Of a stretch of 64,000 bases of DNA, positions 10,396 to 18,885 are shown piece by piece; position 1 is the stretch's first letter; the number at the start of each line of letters is the position of its first letter. Made by a program: the position numbers and the translations under genes. The notes beneath the pieces are model-generated. The model was not told where the DNA came from, searched no databases, and saw only the letters and a list, made by a program, of their open reading frames with translations. Source of the DNA: Brasenia schreberi (lineage: Eukaryota > Streptophyta > Magnoliopsida > Nymphaeales > Cabombaceae); assembly GCA_036023115.1 (NCBI GenBank), contig JAYKKT010000089.1, positions 18,470,501-18,534,500 on the forward strand, written 5' to 3'.

Positions 10396-11310
10396 GCAAA
10401 AGCCCTTCGAAAATGAAAGTATATATATATACTTATGTGTTAGGGGTTGATTAGGCCCGTGTGTGTTCAAAATCGTGCACAACTAAGAGAGTGCACGTGT
10501 GTGGGTGTGCCAAGCCACGTTATTACAAGCGGGGGTAGACTATGCTCCGTTATTACAACCCCGTATCAAATTGAATCTCAAGCAAGTATACAACTAAAGA
10601 CCGAGTTAGGCACTTACTAGTAGTTGGTCCGTAGAGGCCTTGCTTGAGCGTGGGCTTGGCCTTCGCCTTGGGCTGCAAACGGGAGCTCCGCGAGGGTGAG
10701 CGACAAAGGGTGCTGGCCGGCTGCAAATAGGGCGCGGGATAGGCGCCTCGAAGATGGTCGGCTGCAAGTGGGTGTCGCCTTGATGTGGAAAATTAAAGGG
10801 GCTGGGCCAAGTGAATATGTAGGGTCACGAATGGAGAGTATAGAGTGTTAGGGAGTATGGACCTAAGGGGAGTTTAAGGGATGGCCGAATGGGAGTCCTA
10901 GGGGAGAAGAGATGGCTGGTCGGGTGTAGTTAGGGTAGTTAGGTAGTGGCCGGTGGTTTAGGTTGTGATAGGTTCGGCTGAGTGAGAATGGTGGCAGCAA
11001 AGGGATGATGTGTAGGTAAGGTGGTGGTATGGTGGGTGGCTAGGAGTGGAGAGGGAGTAGAGAAGGAGCTAGGTAGAGTGTGGGGTACTTACCGAATGGG
11101 GAGAAGGTGGTGCTCGACTGGAAGGAAGATGGGCAGGTTGTGAGGCTCGGCCGGGAGGTGGTGGAGATGGCGGTGCAAGTGGTGGTGGGATGGAGGGATG
11201 GTGGTGTGCAGGTGGAGCAGGTGAAGCAGCTGGGGGAGTGGAGGAAAGAGAGGGCCCGGCTAGGATTGGTGAGGGGTTCTAGCTTGGAAAACCCGCCCCC
11301 AAGAGGGGGG

Positions 11311-11320
11311 GTTTATATAG
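11311..11320 (-). promoter_or_regulatory. TATA-like box of element A 5' LTR
   Basis: In element sense it reads CTATATAAAC, followed at once by a C-run, a short spacer and a G-run. The same position in other LTRs holds TATTTAAA or TATAAAA, so this is the likely core promoter. It would put U3 at about 1.2 kb. Confidence 0.65.
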
Positions 11321-12784
11321 GGAGTTGGGTAGGTCGGTTAGGGTTGGGTTTGGGGTAGTGGTTAGGTGGTTTAGGTAGGGTGGTATGAAGATAAGGTGGG
11401 CTGAAAAGAGTAGGGCCAGATATTTTAAAAACTAGTGGTTTGGGTAGATTGTGGGCTAGGGGTGGTTTGGGGGTTTAGGGCTAGGTTAGGTGGTTGGGTT
11501 CTAGGGTGAGGTTTAGTGAGCTAGGTTAGGTGATTAGGCTAGGTTTAGGCTAGGTTTAGGGAAATTAACCTAGGTTTAGGGAAGGATTAGGGAAGTGGGT
11601 TAGGTGATTAGGTTGGGATTAGGCCGGGATTAAGGAAGTGGGTTAGGTGATTAGGCTCAGATTAGGGGTGGATTAGGGAAGTGGGCTAGGATTAGGTGTT
11701 TTGGGTTAGGTTTAGGTGGAGGAGCTCCCTTTGCATGGCCCATAGACCTTAACCACCTCATGTTGGTGCAGCCCTAGGTTAGGTTTTGGCTAATTACAAG
11801 CTTAAACCCACTCCATTAGGCTAACCCACATGATTAACCCCAAACTTGACACACAAGTCAAGCTTAATTACAACACTCTTGATATTATCCATCCTCACTC
11901 TCTCTCATGCCCATAATCCCACGTGAATTTCAAGTGGGCCCCACCTCCATTTATGAGAAGGTGATGTGGGCCATGGATATGGATATTGGATTGGATCTCT
12001 GGATCCAAATCCAAATCCAAGTCCACATATGGGTTTGGATTGGGATCTGAATATATATGGTCCAGATCCAATCCAAACTGAACTCTGACTCCTTCGAGCT
12101 GGGTTCGAAACAGACGATTTGTGCGGGGCCTGACAGCATCAGTACTCCGTCTGCGTTGGGTCTTCGCCAACATGGTCGTCCGCCTCCGTTTCTGCCTTCC
12201 GGAGATGACTTCAAATGACATTTTGATAAGAATAGGGTCTTGGACGTTCGAGATCCTGGGGGTATGGATGTGATACGAGAGTTGCTGTGCCGGGCTTGAC
12301 ATGTGCTCCGGTTCCGGGCTCTTCTTAGCTCTCCTGGTCCTGTCTTGATTGGGCCAAGCCGCTTCGGGGTTTCAAAAACGTGTTTTAAAAGGTTTTCCAA
12401 AAGCTATATTATATATTTTTGAAATATAGAGTTTAAAACATATATACAGGGTTGTCTGGAAGGCTCCTGGGTTTCCAGACTCAAAATGGCCCTTTGGGGC
12501 TGCTTGTACAAAACCAGATGAATTTGAGAAATTCGTGGGATTTCGGGGTGTTTACAGCTGGACCAAGAGGCTGCAACCATGGAGACGTGGGCTCAAGCCA
12601 TGAAGGACTGGCTCCAAGAGGTAAACCTAACCCCCGACCTAGCCTAGGTTCGAACCTACCTAACCCTAACTGAACCTAACCCTAACTGAACCAACCTAAC
12701 CCTAACTAAACCCTAACTAGACCTAACCTAACCCCAACCGCCTCAAACCATCCCTAACAAACCCCAACAACTTCACCCCGGCCG

Positions 12785-13060
12785 GCCATGAGCAAACAGC
12801 GCCTGCCGCGTGCCCCTTTTGCTGCTGCGCGCCCCTGTTGCCTGCCGCGCCACGCGCCACAGTGCGCCCCGCAGCACACCGCACCCTGCTTCCTGCCGCG
12901 CGCCCCTCGGCTGCCTGCACGCCCCGCGCTGCAGCGCCTCCTGCGCCACAGCGCGCCCCGCGCCACTACAGCCGCGTCAGGCGCCCGTCTGCTGCGCCAG
13001 GCGCCCAACGGCCGCGCCAGCCACCCGACTGCCTCCCAGCCGACTTGACCACCTCCCTGT
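12785..13060. other. GC-rich, CpG-rich island inside LTR H
   Basis: This stretch is very rich in GC and in repeated CGCGCC/GCGCCC words, in contrast to surrounding AT-balanced LTR sequence. Open frames on both strands (12723-13136) follow from the base composition. Their Ala/Arg/Pro-rich translations resemble no family I know. The equivalent region of other plus-strand LTRs is a CCACC-rich untranslated region. It may be a family-specific variant or captured DNA. Confidence 0.55.
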
Positions 13061-13499
13061 CGACCTGACCTGCACCCTGGCCGTGAACTGCACCCTAGGA
13101 CAGACCCTACACAGCCCCTGTCTTGCCCGAACCTAAGCTTCCCTAAGGCCCTAACCGTGCCCTATAGAACCTCCCTCAAAGCCACCTAGGATAACCCCCT
13201 CTTGGCTGCCTAAGGTGAACCGTGAGCCCACGTGCAAGCAAGTTGAACATGGACCAGCTATTTTTAAGTGTCTAAACTTGGTCTATTACATTAACTTGCT
13301 TTATATTCAATTAAATTTTGATACGGGGTTGTAGTAAAGGAGCTTCGTCTCCCCCCGATTGTAATAACGTGGTTTGACACACCCACACACACACGCACTT
13401 GAGCCTTTCCGCTCTTGGTCGTACACTTCTTGCACACACACGGGCCTAACAAGCCCTTAATATATAGTTATATTTATATATTTTAAGTCAAGGGGGTTT

Positions 13500-13830
13500 T
13501 TAATTAAGTCGTGTGTGTTGTCTTTCCATTTTCCACACGCACACACATTGAGCCTTCGCTCTTACTCCCAAGACCTTAGTAAAGGCCTTATTGCAGTTAT
13601 ATTTGGGTTTCATTTATGTCGTGTGAGTTATCTTTACATTCCCACACGCACACACATTGAGCCTTCGCTCTTACTCCCAAGACCTTAGTCAAGGCATATT
13701 GCAATTTATATTTGGGTTTCATTTCATGTCGTGTGTGTAAGTCTTTCAATTCAAGCACGCACACACATTGAGCCTTCGCTCTTATTTACAAGACCCAAGT
13801 AAGGGCCCCTACATATATTCTATATAAAGT
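13500..13830 (+). repeat. 110-bp hairpin units in LTR H (three units)
   Basis: GAGCCTTCGCTC cores lie near 13549, 13660 and 13770. They are followed by CCTTAGTAAAGG, CCTTAGTCAAGG and CCCAAGTAAGGG respectively, so the second stem keeps pairing with different bases. Confidence 0.8.
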
Positions 13831-14509
13831 ATTTCTTTCGGCTATGTCTTTAAGATTCGGGTTTTAAGGTTCAAGTCGTGTGCGTTGTCTTTCAATATAT
13901 ACACGACACACACTTACACAATTGAGCCTTTCCGCTCTTAAGATATAGCCATATTTCCCCTTCCGCTATTTACTTTACAAGTCATTTCCCTTCGGCTATT
14001 TACTTTACAAGTCATTTTCCTTTGGTTATTTCCCTTCGGCAATTTCCCTTCGGCATTGTCTTTTAAATTCGGGTTTTCCCTTTGGAGTAGCGTGAGTTTG
14101 CATTGCATCTATGCCGTACCACAAGGTAGGACGCATATTGCATCAAAGCAAGCCCCGTACTCCCGCTCAAATTCGCCCCATGTAGTGGAGTGTTCATAAC
14201 ACACACCTAGGTGGCCCATAAAGGGATAAAAAGAAAGACTTAGGCACGTGCAAATCCACGTGATCTAAAAACTGAAAATCGTACAAACCCGAATCAATCG
14301 TGCAAACACGTCAAGACTTAGGCTATTTCGATGCACGCCCATCGTGCCTAAGTAGATTAAAATTTTGAAAGACTTAGGGTCGTCCAACCCTTACAAAGTC
14401 AAAATCGCCCAAATGCATGGTTTTTAAAAGGTTTTAAACACTTCTTCATTCAAGATATATTGAGTTAAACTTGTTTTCAAAACGAAGTCTCTAAGCGTAA
14501 AGATTGACC

Positions 14510-14631
14510 CTTGCGCATCGGTGCAAGAAGGTCTGCGACGTAAAAATCCCGCTTGCCTACAATCGCCTTTCAAAAGTCAGATTATTTTCAAAACATACTT
14601 TGCTAGTTAAAGTAAACTAGCTGGCACGCCC
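14510..14631 (+). other. Structured U5 module of LTR H
   Basis: CTTGCGCATCGGTGCAAG is at 14510-14527. The hairpin GCTAGTT-AAAGTA-AACTAGC (14602-14621) is directly followed by TGGCACGCCC (14622-14631). Compared with element A the sixth stem pair is T-A instead of C-G, a paired change. Confidence 0.6.
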
Positions 14632-14705
14632 ATAAAGCGAAGTAGATTGCGAAAAGGTTCACTTCAGGCCTAAGAACCCATAAGTGAAAATTTTCGGTGT
14701 CTACA

Positions 14706-15799
14706 GTGTGCTAGGGTTTTAGGTGGGGTGGTTTAGTGGTTTAGGGCTTAGCTAGGTGGGTTGGGCTTAGGGTGAAGTTTAGTGAGGTGGGTTAGGTGTT
14801 TAGGCTAGGATTAGGTCGGGATTAGGGGAATTAGGCTAGGTTTAGGGAAGGATTAGGGAGGTGGGTTAGGTGATTAAGGATTAGGGAAGTAGGTTAGGTG
14901 ATTAGGTGGGGATTAGGCTGGGATTAGGGTAAATGGCTAGGATTAGGGGGTTTAGCTTGGGATTAGGTTAGGAGCATCCCTTTGCATGGCCCATGGACTT
15001 AATTGCATCATGTTGGTGCAGCCCTAGGTTAGGTGTAGGTTCATACTGGCTTAAACCCACACTAATTAGCCTAACCCACATGATTAACCCAAAACTTGAC
15101 GCACAAGTCAAGCTTAATACATTTGCACTCATATCTAATCCTCCCCATTCTCTCTCATGCCCAAGATCCCACGTGAATTTCAAGTGGGCCCCACCTCCAT
15201 TTATGAGAAGGTGATGTGGGCCATAGATGTGGATATTGGATTGGATCTTTGGATCCAAATCCAAATCCACATATATGTTTGGATTGGGATCTGGATATAT
15301 ATGGTCCAGATCCAATCCAAAATTGAATTCTGACTCCTTCAGGGTATGTTCAAAACGAACGGTTTGTGCGGGGCCTGACAGCATCAGTACTCCGTCTTGC
15401 GTTGGGTCTTCGCCAACATGGTCGTCCGCTTCTCTTTTCCCCTTCCGGAGATGATTTCGAATGATTTGTTTGATAACAGGAGCTTGGATGTTCGAGATTC
15501 TGGGGATGAATCTAACACGAGAGTTGTTGTGCCGGCCTTGACATATGCTCCAGTTCTGGGCTCTCTTTTGCTCTTCTGGTCCTACTTTCATCAGGCCAAG
15601 TCGCTTTGTGGGGTTTCAAAGCATCTTTTAAAAGGTTTTAAAACAATATTATACATATTTAAAACATATATAGTTTAAAGCAAATGTACAGGGTTTGCTT
15701 GGAAGGCTCCTGGATTTCTAAACTCAAAATAGCCCTTTGGGGCTGCTTTTGCAAAACCAGGTTATTTGAGAAGTTCGTGGGATTTTCAAAGTGTTTACA
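14706..15799 (-). mobile_element. Left LTR of array (B), truncated and of a diverged subfamily
   Basis: It is the U3-side 1.1 kb of an LTR, with a TAGG-rich block (14706-14965), the conserved U3 segment and terminal GTGTTTACA (15791-15799). By eye it differs from the middle and right LTRs far more than those two differ from each other, so it belongs to a different subfamily. LTR H cuts it at 14706. The first five bases, GTGTG, would be the target duplication of H. Confidence 0.82.
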
Positions 15800-15812
15800 C
15801 TTTCCTTTTTCC
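15800..15812 (-). other. Polypurine-tract-like sequence of interior B
   Basis: In element sense it reads GGAAAAAGGAAAG directly before TGTAAACAC. The usual AAAAAGGGGCATC tract is absent, because the LTR end is joined straight to sequence that in A and C lies near the start of pol. The purine run could serve as a substitute tract, or could be chance. Confidence 0.45.
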
Positions 15813-17083
15813 AAATCCTTACCAGGATCAGCTATGTACAAAATCTTTTTGGAATTTTGTAAATTTTTGATTTTTTTGTTCTTTTGTAAAACGAGTACTT
15901 TGTAAACTATACAAACTACTCTTTTTTCGAGTTTTTCATTTTCCAATGTTTTTGGCTTTTGTAATTTTTCCATTTTTTCGATTTTGAGTTTTCCAAATGT
16001 TTTGTATTTTTTAGAGTATAGCCGATCCCATATCGGCTTGGATTGGCCCTAGGTTGTATGGGTTCTAGGAGACCCTGATTTTGTGCCCCTAGACTCTTAT
16101 AAGGCAAATAGCCCATGTTTAACAGCATGTTCCACGATTTTTTGTTTTTGGAGAAATTTTAATACAAATCGTGGTCCTGGAACTTGTTGTCGTCTATGTT
16201 GTACTCATAGGGCTTTTTGTCCAGGGGTTTTGGAAATAGGGGATTCTTGGGTTTTCCTAGAATGGTCAGAACTTTGAGGGGGCCAACCTTGGGTGGCCCC
16301 TTCACATACACGACCTTCCTAGGGTTGTACAAAGTGAGCCTTGGTGGCTCGAGCATGATTTGCCCCAGTTTTACCTCGTGGGTCTGGGAGCTTGACAAGC
16401 AAGGGGAATTTATGACCCCTTGAAGTTGAGGATGACTCTCTCCTAGGATTACTATGACTTTGTCCCAGAAAGGGATCTTGACACACTTGTAGAAGGTAGA
16501 TTGCACAGCGCACAAGCTGTGTATCTAGGGCCTTCCCAACAACAGGTTATAATGGGGGTGGATGTCCAGAACATGGAACACCCCCGTGTGTGCTATCCCT
16601 CCCGTTTCCATGGGGAGTTCGATAGATCATAGCAGTCTAGACGCATTCCCATCGTATCCAATGATAACGATGGGGCTTGGGTTCACTGAAGTCAAGGTGA
16701 CTCCGATTTTGTATGCCACATGAAGTAGAAGGATGTTGAGCCCTCCTCCACCATCGACTAGGCACCTGTCCAGAGAGTGGTTGTTTAGAACCACCTCGAT
16801 ATGCAGGGCCTGGTTATGGGTTTCGTAGGGTCTATCTACATCATCTTCCGAAAAAGTGATGGGCGATTTTGCTCCTAATAAAGCCACTTGGGCAGACAAG
16901 GATTCCGGACTTATGTTCGAATCAACCTTGGCCCTTTCTAGAATTTTCTCTAATACAAGTCTATGCCTAGGCGAGGTTTTTATAAGCTCTAGGATCGACA
17001 TGTGAAAAGGAATCTTTGAAAGGTGTTTTTCGAAATCATAAGGATTTAGGATGACTTTGTCCTTATCTGCTTTTGGCAGACCA
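15800..17083 (-). pseudogene. Protease and pol-leader remnant of interior B, large pol deletion
   Basis: This holds the C-terminal protease/linker region (16159-16515; 16627-17001 with LVDGGGGLNILLL) and a lysine-rich pol leader (15800-16010). Everything from reverse transcriptase to integrase, about 4.8 kb, is missing. A second deletion of about 170 bp near 16011 removes the gag-pro stop and pol start region and fuses IGYT to the lysine-rich segment. Stops at 16627 and 16159 and a 38-bp deletion near 17105 break the frame. The part left of about 16630 is clearly diverged from A and C, while the part right of it is nearly identical to them. Confidence 0.82.
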
Positions 17084-18742
17084 CTAGGGATACATGCTTT
17101 TGAGGTGCGGGGGTTGATAGATCCTCCCGGATCTAGTGACTTCCCCCACGACTAGCCTAGGGTTCGCGCTAAACTTGGCTCTAAGGATGAGTTGAGGAGA
17201 ACCTTGGATTTTCAAAACTGGTTTTACCGGGGTTTCCACTTTTGGTGGTCCCCGAATGACGACTTGGGCGGGCCTCTTGTATAGTATAAGGATGGGCGCA
17301 CAAGTAGGTCGACCAGGTTCTGGCTTTTGCGCTAGTTCCTTGGAAATGGTGAAGGTACATACCTCCTTTCCTTTCCCACTGCCACTGGCGTGTTTGGGAA
17401 AGGGTTCCTTGAAGATAGCTTGAGGTGGCTCAGGTTCCGCAGTGACCTGGAGCCGGCCTTCTGCTATCAAGTTCTCAATTTTATTTAAAAGAGAGAAGCA
17501 GCGCTTGGTATCATGGCCTTTGAGCTGATGATACTTACAAAATCGGTTTAAATACCCCCCTTTGGAAGTGACTCCTTCAAGGATTTCAGGGAGTTCTATC
17601 ATGCCCTGGGCAAGTAGGAGGTCTAGGACCTCCGACATAGGTTGCCCCAGCGGAGTATACTCCCGTTTTTCAACCGATTTTTGAAAATTGTGTTCCCTCT
17701 TATTTTCTAATTTTTCAAAATTTTTGGAAGTACCCGCCATGCCTGGATCCACCCGGACATTGGCGATTTTATGGGGCTTTGCCCCTTTGTCCGTCGTGGG
17801 CAGCCCATATGCGATGGGTTTTTCCAAACGGGTTTTTGGAACGGCACTTCCTTTCCATAAGTGGTCGTATGTCCCTTTTCTCAAGTTGGTTTCGAAAAGG
17901 GAGGCCTTTTTTATCAACTTATGGAAAGTTGAAATCTCATGGAGCGAGAGAAGGGTTTTTAACTCGCTTTTGAAATTATCCAGGATGAGCATTACTGTGC
18001 ATCCTTCGGATATGGACTCTCGCACTTGGCCCAAAAGTGACCTCCATCTTATAATGAAGGCATGTACGTCTTCATTCATGCCTTGCTTGGTATCCCTTAA
18101 GGTATTCAGAGTCGGCGTGACTTCTACGTTGTGTGCAAATCTTTGCATGAAGCAGTTCGCTAACTCTTCAAAAGTAGCGAACTGGCTTAAGTCGTAGGAA
18201 GCCAGCCATTTGGCAGCTGTGCCTTTAAGGGATAAAGGGAACCAATACACCCATTTCATCGAGTCCTTTTTCTTCTTATGGGCTCGACGTGAGAAAAGCT
18301 GCAAGTGAGACCTAGGGTCTCCCATGCCATCATATCGATGGAAGTTCGGTATTTCATCGTCACTGTCTGTTTCGTAATCCATAGGAAGGAAATCAGACAG
18401 GGCATAACTTCTTTTCTCTTTATTCTGCCCTTTTAGCAACTGCTGTAGGGCTTTACGGTCCTTTTGTGTGAAGGACTCGTGGTATTGGTTGCCTTCCATT
18501 GCGGAGGCCTCTTTTTGCTTGCGAGGTTTTTCAGATTTCTTTTTAGGCCTTTGTTCACCGTTCGATGAACATGAATCGCCTACTTCAGCCTCTTGGCTGA
18601 GAGCATCGATTTTGGCCTCAAACTCCCTTCTCAAATCCTTGATTTCATCTAGTTTTATTTTGTTTTTGAAAATCCTCCTAGAGTGAGAACTTGATGCGCA
18701 TGAGCCTTGGCTCGACACTTCACTTGGATTGGATTTTGACAT
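17084..18742 (-). CDS. gag: Gag polyprotein of interior B, intact frame
   Basis: This is the only uninterrupted gag in the window: 552 residues from the ATG at 18742-18740 (the frame opens three codons earlier at a TTG). It would form the capsid-like particle that packages element RNA in the cytoplasm. Visible parts are a Ser-rich N terminus, a charged alpha-helical segment (about residues 30-53), an acidic YETDSDDE stretch, the Gag core (about 162-262), a zinc-knuckle-like C-x2-H-x4-H-x4-C (CKYHQLKGHDTKRC, about 402-415) and a linker toward protease. A 38-bp deletion near 17105 shifts the frame and ends the protein with a foreign KSMYP tail before the protease. Since B lacks pol, any mobility would need enzymes from elsewhere. 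Expression is unproven. Confidence 0.85.
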   Translation of the reverse strand: MSKSNPSEVSSQGSCASSSHSRRIFKNKIKLDEIKDLRREFEAKIDALSQEAEVGDSCSSNGEQRPKKKSEKPRKQKEASAMEGNQYHESFTQKDRKALQQLLKGQNKEKRSYALSDFLPMDYETDSDDEIPNFHRYDGMGDPRSHLQLFSRRAHKKKKDSMKWVYWFPLSLKGTAAKWLASYDLSQFATFEELANCFMQRFAHNVEVTPTLNTLRDTKQGMNEDVHAFIIRWRSLLGQVRESISEGCTVMLILDNFKSELKTLLSLHEISTFHKLIKKASLFETNLRKGTYDHLWKGSAVPKTRLEKPIAYGLPTTDKGAKPHKIANVRVDPGMAGTSKNFEKLENKREHNFQKSVEKREYTPLGQPMSEVLDLLLAQGMIELPEILEGVTSKGGYLNRFCKYHQLKGHDTKRCFSLLNKIENLIAEGRLQVTAEPEPPQAIFKEPFPKHASGSGKGKEVCTFTISKELAQKPEPGRPTCAPILILYKRPAQVVIRGPPKVETPVKPVLKIQGSPQLILRAKFSANPRLVVGEVTRSGRIYQPPHLKSMYP

Positions 18743-18862
18743 GCTTTTCAAGCTTTTTCAAAATATCCTAAGTACAAGCAAAAGAAAACAAGTTAAAACG
18801 ACACCTTTTTACAAAATTTTCACAAGACTTCCACTTACAAACTCGATTTTCGAAAGGCTCAT

Positions 18863-18880
18863 GTCCCACCGGGCGTGCCA
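18863..18880 (-). other. Primer-binding site of interior B
   Basis: In element sense it is TGGCACGCCCGGTGGGAC after a 5-nt spacer (GGGAT) from the LTR end, identical to A and C. Confidence 0.8.
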
Positions 18881-18885
18881 ATCCC

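Larger units (their letters stand above)
1..12556 (-). mobile_element. Element A: Tat-clade Ty3/gypsy LTR retrotransposon, left end cut by window
   Basis: The order on the minus strand is 5' LTR (9282-12556), primer-binding site, gag-pro, pol, polypurine tract, 3' LTR (1-1308, continuing left of the window). The boundaries are seen directly. On the plus strand the 3' LTR ends in TGTTTACA followed by GATGCCCC, and the 5' LTR begins TGTAGACGCGCG next to the primer-binding site. The dual RNase H and the lack of a chromodomain place it in the Tat clade. The two LTRs differ by a few percent, largely transitions, so it is not a fresh insertion. Gag-pro carries nonsense codons and a frameshift, and pol carries a 5-bp deletion, so it is not autonomous. 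Sequence at 12557 onward belongs to an LTR of the opposite orientation, so A seems to have jumped into LTR H. The matching target duplication would lie left of the window. Confidence 0.93.
9282..12556 (-). mobile_element. 5' LTR of element A, 3275 bp, complete
   Basis: Its ends are TGTAGACGCGCG (9282) and TGTTTACA (12551-12556 and preceding bases) on the plus strand. In element sense it runs: U3 with a conserved 0.75-kb segment, a TAGG/CCTA-rich block (about 11400-11720), a TATA-like box (11311-11320), a C-run/G-run start region, a long untranslated region, a tandem array of five 110-bp units (9863-10395), short 15-bp repeats (9799-9845) and a structured U5 (9368-9486). No gene lies in it. 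Short frames such as 11080-11358 and 11895-12400 are shared by all LTR copies. Confidence 0.95.
12557..14705 (+). mobile_element. LTR H, plus strand, left part missing
   Basis: It ends at 14701-14705 with GTGTCTACA, the canonical 3' end of an LTR in plus orientation, and carries the same ordered landmarks as other plus-strand LTRs here: CCTAACCC-rich block (12610-12780), GTATACGGGGTTGTA-type segment (about 13320-13350), 110-bp hairpin units (13500-13830) and U5 module (14510-14631). Its first part, including TGTAAACAC, is absent because element A abuts it at 12557. No interior follows it: sequence from 14706 is a minus-strand LTR, so this appears to be the right-hand LTR of an insertion into the B left LTR. 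No TATA box was found. The place where one would be is replaced by a GC-rich segment. Confidence 0.82.

Noticed and set aside
12723..13136. Several Ala/Pro/Arg-rich open frames on both strands
   Set aside because: They arise from GC-rich composition that suppresses stops in all frames. No domain, no start context, no homology I recognise.
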